From contig CP142452.1 in the NCBI GenBank assembly GCA_038049695.1, positions 67,275,501 through 67,339,500 on the forward strand: a stretch of DNA of 64,000 nucleotides. Direction: 5' to 3'. Numbering within the stretch: position 1 is the stretch's first letter; every line of letters begins with the position of its first letter. The notes under the pieces were generated by a model. It was not told where the DNA came from, ran no database searches, and saw only the letters and a list, made by a program, of their open reading frames with translations. The position numbers were made by a program, and so were the translations under genes. This DNA is from Cinnamomum chago. Its lineage: Eukaryota > Streptophyta > Magnoliopsida > Laurales > Lauraceae. Below, piece by piece: positions 21,432-37,178 of this stretch.

Positions 21432-23619
21432 TCTAAGTCCATGGGACCCGAACCCTAGAGGGGGGGTGAATAGGGTGAGCTTCAATTATGACCAATTTTA
21501 GTCAATTTTAACTTCTTTAAAACAAAATAGTCACATGTGATGATTAATCATACAAGATGTGGAAGCTAACAAAAGAATCACCACAAAGCAATCACCATTA
21601 CACAAGTATTTATAGTGGTTCGGCCTCAATGCCTACATCCACTACCGGCTTGTGATCCAACACCCCACCGGATTTCCACTATTTATGCTTTTCAATAGGC
21701 TAAGCAATCACCTTTACAATATGCTTTTCAAGGCTAAGCAATAACCTTTACAATGATGTTTTTCAAGGCTTAACATCAACCTATACACTATGCTTTTATA
21801 GGCTAAGCAATAACCTCTTCAACCACAAGGTTGGTTATCTCACTAAGTTAGTGTCTAACATAAACTTGATGGAGATTCAATTAAGCTCATTACAATGCCT
21901 CTTAATTAGGCGGATATGGAAGTGAAAAACTAATACACACTCACACTATGAATGCAAAGATGAAAGTACATGAAGTGTGTGTGTGTGGTCCTCAATCATT
22001 TTGAAAATGAAAGCTCATAAATGTATGCCTAAGGCTTTTGAAAGTTTTAGCTCATAAAACATTTATGATTGAGGATAGAATGCAATTCACATGTTAAAAG
22101 AAACAACTTGTTAATGATGTCAAAGATACACAAGTTGTATGAAATTAATTAGTTCTAAACATGTGATGCATAGGGATGTCAATCAAATCAACAATGAAGC
22201 TCAAAACATAAAAATAGATTTGATTGAAAAGAGGGGACAAATCATATGTAATTATAAATACAACTTGAAAGAGATATACCAATCAAATTAAAGCAAGTTG
22301 TGAAACTTCAAAACAATAATACACATATGATTTGTAAAGATGTTGAATCCAAAACATAAGATACATTTGAAAGAGATTTTCTTATGATGGAAAAACAACA
22401 ACCAAAGATTCAACCAAGTATATGAATCATGTTACATATTTCATTAACATGATCTACTTAGATTTACCAAAGATAAAGTACTACTTGGATTGAATCAAAT
22501 GGTGATGCATCCAAAACAATTGATCTATTCAAAGTATAAAACATGCTAAGGATACAACACATCATAGTTTATCATGTTACTAAAGATTTACCTAAGATAA
22601 AACAAAACATGAAAACATATAATTTGTAAAGAAGTTGAGTCCAAAACATAAGATAGTTTTGAAAGTGATTTTCTTATGATGGAAAACAACAACCAAAGAT
22701 TCAATCAAGTATAGGAATCATGTTACATATAATTTCAAAGGTTCTTTCATTAACATGATCTACTTAGATTTACCAAAGATTAAGTACTACTTGGATTGAA
22801 TCATATGGTGTTGTATCCAAAACAATAAATCAACTCAAAACATAAAACATGTTAAGGACACAACACAAACATAGTTTAACATGCTAGAAATGATTTACCA
22901 AAAATAAAATAAAGCATGAAAACATATGATTAAGGAAAGTAGAGCCTACTTGGAGATTTAACTTCATTAATCCAAGCTTTAGCTTTCCTAATGCTCCCCT
23001 TCATCCCTTAGTTCATTTCCCTTGAATATGCCTCAAAACCTCTCAAGGAGGGGCTTAAAATTCCCCACTTTTGGCAAAGGAAAGAACTCATATTTATAGC
23101 AAAAAGTGCCCAACGGCTAGTCCTCGGTCGACCTAGGAACAGGTCTCGGTCGACCTAGAACACACAACGGTCAGAAATATGACCGTTTGAAAAACTGCTT
23201 TTAGCGGCGGACACAAAGACCGCCGGTAAAAGTGGTTTTGTCCGCCGGTAAAAGTCCTGTTTTCCCAAAAATGTATTTTTTTAAAGTAATTTTGGTTGGG
23301 AATTTTTTGGGCCATTAAATCAAGCTTGAAAACATGTTTTAAATCATTCTAAGGGTTTTTAAAACATGAACCATAAAAAGCCTAAAAGATTCGAAACTTT
23401 AAAACCAAAGGCTAGCTTGATTTCTAAACACTCTTTTTCAAAACAAATGCATCCAAGATTAAAAACAAAACATGCATAAATCAAAACTTTTACAACTCTT
23501 AAAAACCATGCATGTATAAAATAAGATTTCAAGTTTATCTAAAACAATGCAAGTGTGTAAATCAAATGATGCTTGAATGAAATGCATCCTTCAAATTGCA
23601 ATCTACAAAATTCCTAACA
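21432..23619 (-). mobile_element. LTR 4 (terminal dinucleotide mutated)
   Basis: Full-length inner LTR with the same TCTAAG start and TTTTAGTCAATT variant as LTR 3, but TCTCACTAAG as in LTRs 5-8. It looks like a recombinant between neighbouring types. Confidence 0.92.
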
Positions 23620-26600
23620 ATCTCCCCCTTTGCAATTTGATGGCAACACACTCACCACTGAATATACACACTAAGTCTTCAGCTCCCCCTCAGCTGGACA
23701 AGTCTTGAAATCTTCTTGGATGCTTCTTCTCTTAGCTTGGGCTCTTGGGCTTCAATCTTCATTCTTCATGATGCTTGGTGCTTGATCATTCTTCAATATT
23801 TCTTTCTTTAGCCAAGCATCTTCTTCAGCTTCCAAGCTTTCTTTCTTCTATTAGCTCTCCCCCTTTGACCATGCCTCTTTCTCCCTTTGGCAAGGTATGT
23901 ATTCTCTCCTCTTGTAGAAGTTCATACAAAACCTCCCCTTAGGAAGCTTGGATATCTCTTCACCCTTTTGAGAACTTGTATATTTTCTCCCCCTTTGCCA
24001 TTAAATTGCAAAGGTACCTACACACATGAAACAATGAAAATACCTTTAGTAGCACCTGTTAACAAAAGAAATCGAAAATGATAATCATAACAGGCTATCA
24101 TGTATGGAAGTTATCTCTAAGGGCTCAAAGGCAATCCAAGGGTTAATTCGATCATAACTAATACTTCCTATGAAGATTTACACTCCCCCTCAATCCATTC
24201 TCTTCTTTTGTCAAACTCTTGACAAAGATTTAACTATTAGGTGCAAGAAGAAGATGGTTCAACCAAATGAGGGTCAACTTCAAGGAAATGATTAGATTCA
24301 TATAACTATAAAGCACAATATGATCAAATTACCAAAAGATCAAGGTCAATGGGAAAAGCAATCATGGATATCAATTGGAAAAACAAAGAATACCAATTGA
24401 GATTTAAGGATATGACTATTAACACAATCACTCTAAAATGGATGTAAGAATATACCTATTAGGAAGAATCCAAATTAGAGCTATCCATGATGCAATGGGG
24501 TTTACTCAAACATAGCATCAATCAATATAACTTATGAAAATCATATGCTATGTAAGGTTTTGAACTCATTTCATTCAATCAATAAATATGACTATTAAAG
24601 AGCAAGATGAGTGAAATGAAATTCAAACATGACGCCTACCTCAACAATTAACCAACCAATATTATGAACACATAAACATGGTGGTCATGAGATTTACCTA
24701 TGTGAGCAAGGGAGGAGGCAATCATGAAAATTATGATGCTAATGGTGTGTGACATGGAACAAATATTTTACTATCAAGTTTAATCCAATGCACACAAGGT
24801 CTATCACATACACAAGATAAGTCATCAATTGGATATGAAATCAAAGGAAAATTATACCAAATGAAACCAATTGAATATGATAACATGATTAAAAGCAAGG
24901 ATGTGACAAACTCAAAATTCCATCAAGCATCATAAATGCATATTCATCACTAATAAAGATATAATTATTGAGCATAGTGATGAACAAGGCAAATTGCAAT
25001 GCAAAAGGATATTACTTGGTAAAGCATGCAATTTCCAAAGTGTCAAAATCATATGAATTCAACATCTAAGATATCCATCAAACATATAGAAATATGAGGA
25101 ATAGATTTCAAAGTGCTTCATATGATCAAGAACACTACTATGAAGTTGAAACATGTATAAGAATGACATCATTTAGAGAATACACATGAATCAACATCAT
25201 AACCATCCAAAAAGATATGACTAGAGTGCATAGAGGATGGATTTGAGTTCTAGTATGGTTTCTACAAATATAATAGATAACACAACCATACATAGAACGA
25301 TTTGACATTTGCATAGAGAAGATCAATTAACACTCAAGATCTAACTCATACCAAGCATCAAAAAAATAAAAAAATATAACTATTTAAGCACAAGAGGGTA
25401 TGAAGTTAAAGGTATCAATCTATCATGTAACATCTCCACTCTTAGCAAATGTACTAAGCTTACAATGCAATGGACAATGGATATGAGGTTTACACCAAAT
25501 GAACTTAGCACATAAAATCACATATGTACTTAAAAAGGTCAAATACAAGATTTTACTATAAAGCACATAACCACTCATTAATTTGCATCAATGAAACTAT
25601 ATATACCAAGATAGGCACAACACATGCAAATCAATGAAATCATATCTAACCAAGCAAAGTAAGATATCAAAATCAATTTGCATAAATGAAATATAACTAA
25701 ATGAGCAAAGATGCAAATTGTTTGTAAAAACTATTTCCTTCCACATGATATAATCATAATTAGGCACTAGGAAATAGATTCAAGGAAAATGCTTCTATAA
25801 ATACCACCAATAAAGCTTAGAACATTTTCCAAAGTTTCTCAAATCACTTCAATATTTGAAATTCCATTAAAGAATCATTTAGAACTAAGAGCAAGTGATT
25901 TTGAAAAACAAGAAGTGTACTATTATAAGATTTTCAATTTGAATTCTCAATATGACAATAGACACTCCTACAAATTGAACACATGTTTTCCATACCAAGA
26001 GATATAGCTTGAAAATCAAATGGAAAACTTAAATTGCTCCAAATCATTTGATTTACAAAAAGGATCTAACTATGACAACATCAAATGATTTTACAACATC
26101 AATTGATCATGAAAAATCTAGCTATGAAAGCATTTGTAATCATAATCAATTGATCATGAATAGATAAGCATTACAAGAGTTATAACTATATGAACAAAAT
26201 GCAAATCCATCATGAAAGTATTGTAATCGAAGGATTTTGAAAACCATGAGATATAACTTAAAGGTTCATGAAGACAAAATCAAATGATCACAAAGAAACA
26301 TTGCATTTTAAAAGATGTGACTATAAAGAACAAAATGCAAATGTATCATGACCAACAAATAGATATAACTTTAAAAGAATAGGTTGGTCTAGGGACGATC
26401 AAGGCCTTGAGATTACTCAAAAAGTCTACCTTTGAAAATTCACCTAAGGTCTTGAAAAGGATGTCCTTGAGAGTACACTTTGAGGACTCACCAACTCTTA
26501 AAGATATAACTTGGAAAAGTCTTAGAGTGGTGCATTGAGGCAAGGGGAAATTTCAATTTCAAACATAGTGGAAATCTTTGAAAAGATATGCAATAAATCA

Positions 26601-26680
26601 CAACACTAGGGTTCAAATCTAGCAAGGATTAACTCCGGGTTGTTAAGCCCTAAAATGGAGTAACCCGCTCTGATACCACT
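23620..26680 (-). mobile_element. Internal region 4 (non-coding)
   Basis: Same structure, with the variant set GAAAAACAAG, CTTTAGTAGC and AAGGATTAAC. All three are shared only with region 6, two units away. Confidence 0.9.
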
Positions 26681-28868
26681 TGTAAGTCCATGGGACCCGA
26701 ACCCTAGAGGGGGGGTGAATAGGGTGAGCTTCAATTATGACCAATTTTAATCAATTTTAACTTCTTTAAAACAAAATAGTCACATGTGATGATTAATCAT
26801 ACAAGATGTGGAAGCTAACAAAAGAATCACCACAAAGCAATCACCATTACACAAGTATTTATAGTGGTTCGGCCTCAATGCCTACATCCACTACCGGCTT
26901 GTGATCCAACACCCCACCGGATTTCCACTATTTATGCTTTTCAATAGGCTAAGCAATAACCTTTACAATATGCTTTTCAAGGCTAAGCAATAACCTTTAC
27001 AATGATGTTTTTCAAGGCTTAACATCAACCTATACACTATGCTTTTATAGGCTAAGCAATAACCTCTTCAACCACAAGGTTGGTTATCTCACTAAGTTAG
27101 TGTCTAACATAAACTTGATGGAGATTCAATTAAGCTCATTACAATGCCTCTTAATTAGGCGGATATGGAAGTGAAAAACTAATACACACTCACACTATGA
27201 ATGCAAAGATGAAAGTACATGAAGTGTGTGTGTGTGGTCCTCAATCATTTTGAAAATGAAAGCTCATAAATGTATGCCTAAGGCTTTTGAAAGTTTTAGC
27301 TCATAAAACATTTATGATTGAGGATAGAATGCAATTCACATGTTAAAAGAAACAACTTGTTAATGATGTCAAAGATACACAAGTTGTATGAAATTAATTA
27401 GTTCTAAACATGTGATGCATAGGGATGTCAATCAAATCAACAATGAAGCTCAAAACATAAAAATAGATTTGATTGAAAAGAGGGGACAAATCATATGTAA
27501 TTATAAATACAACTTGAAAGAGATATACCAATCAAATTAAAGCAAGTTGTGAAACTTCAAAACAATAATACACATATGATTTGTAAAGATGTTGAATCCA
27601 AAACATAAGATACATTTGAAAGAGATTTTCTTATGATGGAAAAACAACAACCAAAGATTCAACCAAGTATATGAATCATGTTACATATTTCATTAACATG
27701 ATCTACTTAGATTTACCAAAGATAAAGTACTACTTGGATTGAATCAAATGGTGATGCATCCAAAACAATTGATCTATTCAAAGTATAAAACATGCTAAGG
27801 ATACAACACATCATAGTTTATCATGTTACTAAAGATTTACCTAAGATAAAACAAAACATGAAAACATATAATTTGTAAAGAAGTTGAGTCCAAAACATAA
27901 GATAGTTTTGAAAGTGATTTTCTTATGATGGAAAACAACAACCAAAGATTCAATCAAGTATAGGAATCATGTTACATATAATTTCAAAGGTTCTTTCATT
28001 AACATGATCTACTTAGATTTACCAAAGATTAAGTACTACTTGGATTGAATCATATGGTGTTGTATCCAAAACAATAAATCAACTCAAAACATAAAACATG
28101 TTAAGGACACAACACAAACATAGTTTAACATGCTAGAAATGATTTACCAAAAATAAAATAAAGCATGAAAACATATGATTAAGGAAAGTAGAGCCTACTT
28201 GGAGATTTAACTTCATTAATCCAAGCTTTAGCTTTCCTAATGCTCCCCTTCATCCCTTAGTTCATTTCCCTTGAATATGCCTCAAAACCTCTCAAGGAGG
28301 GGCTTAAAATTCCCCACTTTTGGCAAAGGAAAGAACTCATATTTATAGCAAAAAGTGCCCAACGGCTAGTCCTCGGTCGACCTAGGAACAGGTCTCGGTC
28401 GACCTAGAACACACAACGGTCAGAAATATGACCGTTTGAAAAACTGCTTTTAGCGGCGGACACAAAGACCGCCGGTAAAAGTGGTTTTGTCCGCCGGTAA
28501 AAGTCCTGTTTTCCCAAAAATGTATTTTTTTAAAGTAATTTTGGTTGGGAATTTTTTGGGCCATTAAATCAAGCTTGAAAACATGTTTTAAATCATTCTA
28601 AGGGTTTTTAAAACATGAACCATAAAAAGCCTAAAAGATTCGAAACTTTAAAACCAAAGGCTAGCTTGATTTCTAAACACTCTTTTTCAAAACAAATGCA
28701 TCCAAGATTAAAAACAAAACATGCATAAATCAAAACTTTTACAACTCTTAAAAACCATGCATGTATAAAATAAGATTTCAAGTTTATCTAAAACAATGCA
28801 AGTGTGTAAATCAAATGATGCTTGAATGAAATGCATCCTTCAAATTGCAATCTACAAAATTCCTAACA
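26681..28868 (-). mobile_element. LTR 5
   Basis: Full-length inner LTR with an intact TG start, CCCTAGAGG and CAATAACC. By eye I found no difference from LTR 6 at the sites compared. Confidence 0.92.
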
Positions 28869-31800
28869 ATCTCCCCCTTTGCAATTTGATGGCAACACAC
28901 TCACCACTGAATATACACACTAAGTCTTCAGCTCCCCCTCAGCTGGACAAGTCTTGAAATCTTCTTGGATGCTTCTTCTCTTAGCTTGGGCTCTTGGGCT
29001 TCAATCTTCATTCTTCATGATGCTTGGTGCTTGATCATTCTTCAATATTTCTTTCTTTAGCCAAGCATCTTCTTCAGCTTCCAAGCTTTCTTTCTTCTAT
29101 TAGCTCTCCCCCTTTGACCATGCCTCTTTCTCCCTTTGGCAAGGTATGTATTCTCTCCTCTTGTAGAAGTTCATACAAAACCTCCCCTTAGGAAGCTTGG
29201 ATATCTCTTCACCCTTTTGAGAACTTGTATATTTTCTCCCCCTTTGCCATTAAATTGCAAAGGTACCTACACACATGAAACAATGAAAATACCTTTGGTA
29301 GCACCTGTTAACAAAAGAAATCGAAAATGATAATCATAACAGGCTATCATGTATGGAAGTTATCTCTAAGGGCTCAAAGGCAATCCAAGGGTTAATTCGA
29401 TCATAACTAATACTTCCTATGAAGATTTACACTCCCCCTCAATCCATTCTCTTCTTTTGTCAAACTCTTGACAAAGATTTAACTATTAGGTGCAAGAAGA
29501 AGATGGTTCAACCAAATGAGGGTCAACTTCAAGGAAATGATTAGATTCATATAACTATAAAGCACAATATGATCAAATTACCAAAAGATCAAGGTCAATG
29601 GGAAAAGCAATCATGGATATCAATTGGAAAAACAAAGAATACCAATTGAGATTTAAGGATATGACTATTAACACAATCACTCTAAAATGGATGTAAGAAT
29701 ATACCTATTAGGAAGAATCCAAATTAGAGCTATCCATGATGCAATGGGGTTTACTCAAACATAGCATCAATCAATATAACTTATGAAAATCATATGCTAT
29801 GTAAGGTTTTGAACTCATTTCATTCAATCAATAAATATGACTATTAAAGAGCAAGATGAGTGAAATGAAATTCAAACATGACGCCTACCTCAACAATTAA
29901 CCAACCAATATTATGAACACATAAACATGGTGGTCATGAGATTTACCTATGTGAGCAAGGGAGGAGGCAATCATGAAAATTATGATGCTAATGGTGTGTG
30001 ACATGGAACAAATATTTTACTATCAAGTTTAATCCAATGCACACAAGGTCTATCACATACACAAGATAAGTCATCAATTGGATATGAAATCAAAGGAAAA
30101 TTATACCAAATGAAACCAATTGAATATGATAACATGATTAAAAGCAAGGATGTGACAAACTCAAAATTCCATCAAGCATCATAAATGCATATTCATCACT
30201 AATAAAGATATAATTATTGAGCATAGTGATGAACAAGGCAAATTGCAATGCAAAAGGATATTACTTGGTAAAGCATGCAATTTCCAAAGTGTCAAAATCA
30301 TATGAATTCAACATCTAAGATATCCATCAAACATATAGAAATATGAGGAATAGATTTCAAAGTGCTTCATATGATCAAGAACACTACTATGAAGTTGAAA
30401 CATGTATAAGAATGACATCATTTAGAGAATACACATGAATCAACATCATAACCATCCAAAAAGATATGACTAGAGTGCATAGAGGATGGATTTGAGTTCT
30501 AGTATGGTTTCTACAAATATAATAGATAACACAACCATACATAGAACGATTTGACATTTGCATAGAGAAGATCAATTAACACTCAAGATCTAACTCATAC
30601 CAAGCATCAAAAAAATAAAAAAATATAACTATTTAAGCACAAGAGGGTATGAAGTTAAAGGTATCAATCTATCATGTAACATCTCCACTCTTAGCAAATG
30701 TACTAAGCTTACAATGCAATGGACAATGGATATGAGGTTTACACCAAATGAACTTAGCACATAAAATCACATATGTACTTAAAAAGGTCAAATACAAGAT
30801 TTTACTATAAAGCACATAACCACTCATTAATTTGCATCAATGAAACTATATATACCAAGATAGGCACAACACATGAAAATCAATGAAATCATATCTAACC
30901 AAGCAAAGTAAGATATCAAAATCAATTTGCATAAATGAAATATAACTAAATGAGCAAAGATGCAAATTGTTTGTAAAAACTATTTCCTTCCACATGATAT
31001 AATCATAATTAGGCACTAGGAAATAGATTCAAGGAAAATGCTTCTATAAATACCACCAATAAAGCTTAGAACATTTTCCAAAGTTTCTCAAATCACTTCA
31101 ATATTTGAAATTCCATTAAAGAATCATTTAGAACTAAGAGCAAGTGATTTTGAAAAGCAAGAAGTGTACTATTATAAGATTTTCAATTTGAATTCTCAAT
31201 ATGACAATAGACACTCCTACAAATTGAACACATGTTTTCCATACCAAGAGATATAGCTTGAAAATCAAATGGAAAACTTAAATTGCTCCAAATCATTTGA
31301 TTTACAAAAAGGATCTAACTATGACAACATCAAATGATTTTACAACATCAATTGATCATGAAAAATCTAGCTATGAAAGCATTTGTAATCATAATCAATT
31401 GATCATGAATAGATAAGCATTACAAGAGTTATAACTATATGAACAAAATGCAAATCCATCATGAAAGTATTGTAATCGAAGGATTTTGAAAACCATGAGA
31501 TATAACTTAAAGGTTCATGAAGACAAAATCAAATGATCACAAAGAAACATTGCATTTTAAAAGATGTGACTATAAAGAACAAAATGCAAATGTATCATGA
31601 CCAACAAATAGATATAACTTTAAAAGAATAGGTTGGTCTAGGGACGATCAAGGCCTTGAGATTACTCAAAAAGTCTACCTTTGAAAATTCACCTAAGGTC
31701 TTGAAAAGGATGTCCTTGAGAGTACACTTTGAGGACTCACCAACTCTTAAAGATATAACTTGGAAAAGTCTTAGAGTGGTGCATTGAGGCAAGGGGAAAT

Positions 31801-31929
31801 TTCAATTTCAAACATAGTGGAAATCTTTGAAAAGATATGCAATAAATCACAACACTAGGGTTCAAATCTAGCAAGGATCAACTCCGGGTTGTTAAGCCCT
31901 AAAATGGAGTAACCCGCTCTGATACCACT
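28869..31929 (-). mobile_element. Internal region 5 (non-coding)
   Basis: Same structure, with the CACATGAAAA variant (about 30873) shared only with region 7. The other diagnostic sites are like region 1. Confidence 0.9.
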
Positions 31930-34117
31930 TGTAAGTCCATGGGACCCGAACCCTAGAGGGGGGGTGAATAGGGTGAGCTTCAATTATGACCAATTTTAAT
32001 CAATTTTAACTTCTTTAAAACAAAATAGTCACATGTGATGATTAATCATACAAGATGTGGAAGCTAACAAAAGAATCACCACAAAGCAATCACCATTACA
32101 CAAGTATTTATAGTGGTTCGGCCTCAATGCCTACATCCACTACCGGCTTGTGATCCAACACCCCACCGGATTTCCACTATTTATGCTTTTCAATAGGCTA
32201 AGCAATAACCTTTACAATATGCTTTTCAAGGCTAAGCAATAACCTTTACAATGATGTTTTTCAAGGCTTAACATCAACCTATACACTATGCTTTTATAGG
32301 CTAAGCAATAACCTCTTCAACCACAAGGTTGGTTATCTCACTAAGTTAGTGTCTAACATAAACTTGATGGAGATTCAATTAAGCTCATTACAATGCCTCT
32401 TAATTAGGCGGATATGGAAGTGAAAAACTAATACACACTCACACTATGAATGCAAAGATGAAAGTACATGAAGTGTGTGTGTGTGGTCCTCAATCATTTT
32501 GAAAATGAAAGCTCATAAATGTATGCCTAAGGCTTTTGAAAGTTTTAGCTCATAAAACATTTATGATTGAGGATAGAATGCAATTCACATGTTAAAAGAA
32601 ACAACTTGTTAATGATGTCAAAGATACACAAGTTGTATGAAATTAATTAGTTCTAAACATGTGATGCATAGGGATGTCAATCAAATCAACAATGAAGCTC
32701 AAAACATAAAAATAGATTTGATTGAAAAGAGGGGACAAATCATATGTAATTATAAATACAACTTGAAAGAGATATACCAATCAAATTAAAGCAAGTTGTG
32801 AAACTTCAAAACAATAATACACATATGATTTGTAAAGATGTTGAATCCAAAACATAAGATACATTTGAAAGAGATTTTCTTATGATGGAAAAACAACAAC
32901 CAAAGATTCAACCAAGTATATGAATCATGTTACATATTTCATTAACATGATCTACTTAGATTTACCAAAGATAAAGTACTACTTGGATTGAATCAAATGG
33001 TGATGCATCCAAAACAATTGATCTATTCAAAGTATAAAACATGCTAAGGATACAACACATCATAGTTTATCATGTTACTAAAGATTTACCTAAGATAAAA
33101 CAAAACATGAAAACATATAATTTGTAAAGAAGTTGAGTCCAAAACATAAGATAGTTTTGAAAGTGATTTTCTTATGATGGAAAACAACAACCAAAGATTC
33201 AATCAAGTATAGGAATCATGTTACATATAATTTCAAAGGTTCTTTCATTAACATGATCTACTTAGATTTACCAAAGATTAAGTACTACTTGGATTGAATC
33301 ATATGGTGTTGTATCCAAAACAATAAATCAACTCAAAACATAAAACATGTTAAGGACACAACACAAACATAGTTTAACATGCTAGAAATGATTTACCAAA
33401 AATAAAATAAAGCATGAAAACATATGATTAAGGAAAGTAGAGCCTACTTGGAGATTTAACTTCATTAATCCAAGCTTTAGCTTTCCTAATGCTCCCCTTC
33501 ATCCCTTAGTTCATTTCCCTTGAATATGCCTCAAAACCTCTCAAGGAGGGGCTTAAAATTCCCCACTTTTGGCAAAGGAAAGAACTCATATTTATAGCAA
33601 AAAGTGCCCAACGGCTAGTCCTCGGTCGACCTAGGAACAGGTCTCGGTCGACCTAGAACACACAACGGTCAGAAATATGACCGTTTGAAAAACTGCTTTT
33701 AGCGGCGGACACAAAGACCGCCGGTAAAAGTGGTTTTGTCCGCCGGTAAAAGTCCTGTTTTCCCAAAAATGTATTTTTTTAAAGTAATTTTGGTTGGGAA
33801 TTTTTTGGGCCATTAAATCAAGCTTGAAAACATGTTTTAAATCATTCTAAGGGTTTTTAAAACATGAACCATAAAAAGCCTAAAAGATTCGAAACTTTAA
33901 AACCAAAGGCTAGCTTGATTTCTAAACACTCTTTTTCAAAACAAATGCATCCAAGATTAAAAACAAAACATGCATAAATCAAAACTTTTACAACTCTTAA
34001 AAACCATGCATGTATAAAATAAGATTTCAAGTTTATCTAAAACAATGCAAGTGTGTAAATCAAATGATGCTTGAATGAAATGCATCCTTCAAATTGCAAT
34101 CTACAAAATTCCTAACA
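31930..34117 (-). mobile_element. LTR 6
   Basis: Full-length inner LTR with TGTAAG start, CCCTAGAGG and CAATAACC, matching LTR 5 at every diagnostic site checked. Confidence 0.92.
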
Positions 34118-37100
34118 ATCTCCCCCTTTGCAATTTGATGGCAACACACTCACCACTGAATATACACACTAAGTCTTCAGCTCCCCCTCAGCTGGACAAG
34201 TCTTGAAATCTTCTTGGATGCTTCTTCTCTTAGCTTGGGCTCTTGGGCTTCAATCTTCATTCTTCATGATGCTTGGTGCTTGATCATTCTTCAATATTTC
34301 TTTCTTTAGCCAAGCATCTTCTTCAGCTTCCAAGCTTTCTTTCTTCTATTAGCTCTCCCCCTTTGACCATGCCTCTTTCTCCCTTTGGCAAGGTATGTAT
34401 TCTCTCCTCTTGTAGAAGTTCATACAAAACCTCCCCTTAGGAAGCTTGGATATCTCTTCACCCTTTTGAGAACTTGTATATTTTCTCCCCCTTTGCCATT
34501 AAATTGCAAAGGTACCTACACACATGAAACAATGAAAATACCTTTAGTAGCACCTGTTAACAAAAGAAATCGAAAATGATAATCATAACAGGCTATCATG
34601 TATGGAAGTTATCTCTAAGGGCTCAAAGGCAATCCAAGGGTTAATTCGATCATAACTAATACTTCCTATGAAGATTTACACTCCCCCTCAATCCATTCTC
34701 TTCTTTTGTCAAACTCTTGACAAAGATTTAACTATTAGGTGCAAGAAGAAGATGGTTCAACCAAATGAGGGTCAACTTCAAGGAAATGATTAGATTCATA
34801 TAACTATAAAGCACAATATGATCAAATTACCAAAAGATCAAGGTCAATGGGAAAAGCAATCATGGATATCAATTGGAAAAACAAAGAATACCAATTGAGA
34901 TTTAAGGATATGACTATTAACACAATCACTCTAAAATGGATGTAAGAATATACCTATTAGGAAGAATCCAAATTAGAGCTATCCATGATGCAATGGGGTT
35001 TACTCAAACATAGCATCAATCAATATAACTTATGAAAATCATATGCTATGTAAGGTTTTGAACTCATTTCATTCAATCAATAAATATGACTATTAAAGAG
35101 CAAGATGAGTGAAATGAAATTCAAACATGACGCCTACCTCAACAATTAACCAACCAATATTATGAACACATAAACATGGTGGTCATGAGATTTACCTATG
35201 TGAGCAAGGGAGGAGGCAATCATGAAAATTATGATGCTAATGGTGTGTGACATGGAACAAATATTTTACTATCAAGTTTAATCCAATGCACACAAGGTCT
35301 ATCACATACACAAGATAAGTCATCAATTGGATATGAAATCAAAGGAAAATTATACCAAATGAAACCAATTGAATATGATAACATGATTAAAAGCAAGGAT
35401 GTGACAAACTCAAAATTCCATCAAGCATCATAAATGCATATTCATCACTAATAAAGATATAATTATTGAGCATAGTGATGAACAAGGCAAATTGCAATGC
35501 AAAAGGATATTACTTGGTAAAGCATGCAATTTCCAAAGTGTCAAAATCATATGAATTCAACATCTAAGATATCCATCAAACATATAGAAATATGAGGAAT
35601 AGATTTCAAAGTGCTTCATATGATCAAGAACACTACTATGAAGTTGAAACATGTATAAGAATGACATCATTTAGAGAATACACATGAATCAACATCATAA
35701 CCATCCAAAAAGATATGACTAGAGTGCATAGAGGATGGATTTGAGTTCTAGTATGGTTTCTACAAATATAATAGATAACACAACCATACATAGAACGATT
35801 TGACATTTGCATAGAGAAGATCAATTAACACTCAAGATCTAACTCATACCAAGCATCAAAAAAATAAAAAAATATAACTATTTAAGCACAAGAGGGTATG
35901 AAGTTAAAGGTATCAATCTATCATGTAACATCTCCACTCTTAGCAAATGTACTAAGCTTACAATGCAATGGACAATGGATATGAGGTTTACACCAAATGA
36001 ACTTAGCACATAAAATCACATATGTACTTAAAAAGGTCAAATACAAGATTTTACTATAAAGCACATAACCACTCATTAATTTGCATCAATGAAACTATAT
36101 ATACCAAGATAGGCACAACACATGCAAATCAATGAAATCATATCTAACCAAGCAAAGTAAGATATCAAAATCAATTTGCATAAATGAAATATAACTAAAT
36201 GAGCAAAGATGCAAATTGTTTGTAAAAACTATTTCCTTCCACATGATATAATCATAATTAGGCACTAGGAAATAGATTCAAGGAAAATGCTTCTATAAAT
36301 ACCACCAATAAAGCTTAGAACATTTTCCAAAGTTTCTCAAATCACTTCAATATTTGAAATTCCATTAAAGAATCATTTAGAACTAAGAGCAAGTGATTTT
36401 GAAAAACAAGAAGTGTACTATTATAAGATTTTCAATTTGAATTCTCAATATGACAATAGACACTCCTACAAATTGAACACATGTTTTCCATACCAAGAGA
36501 TATAGCTTGAAAATCAAATGGAAAACTTAAATTGCTCCAAATCATTTGATTTACAAAAAGGATCTAACTATGACAACATCAAATGATTTTACAACATCAA
36601 TTGATCATGAAAAATCTAGCTATGAAAGCATTTGTAATCATAATCAATTGATCATGAATAGATAAGCATTACAAGAGTTATAACTATATGAACAAAATGC
36701 AAATCCATCATGAAAGTATTGTAATCGAAGGATTTTGAAAACCATGAGATATAACTTAAAGGTTCATGAAGACAAAATCAAATGATCACAAAGAAACATT
36801 GCATTTTAAAAGATGTGACTATAAAGAACAAAATGCAAATGTATCATGACCAACAAATAGATATAACTTTAAAAGAATAGGTTGGTCTAGGGACGATCAA
36901 GGCCTTGAGATTACTCAAAAAGTCTACCTTTGAAAATTCACCTAAGGTCTTGAAAAGGATGTCCTTGAGAGTACACTTTGAGGACTCACCAACTCTTAAA
37001 GATATAACTTGGAAAAGTCTTAGAGTGGTGCATTGAGGCAAGGGGAAATTTCAATTTCAAACATAGTGGAAATCTTTGAAAAGATATGCAATAAATCACA

Positions 37101-37178
37101 ACACTAGGGTTCAAATCTAGCAAGGATTAACTCCGGGTTGTTAAGCCCTAAAATGGAGTAACCCGCTCTGATACCACT
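34118..37178 (-). mobile_element. Internal region 6 (non-coding)
   Basis: Same structure, with the region 4 variant set (GAAAAACAAG, CTTTAGTAGC, AAGGATTAAC). This supports duplication of a two-unit block. Confidence 0.9.
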
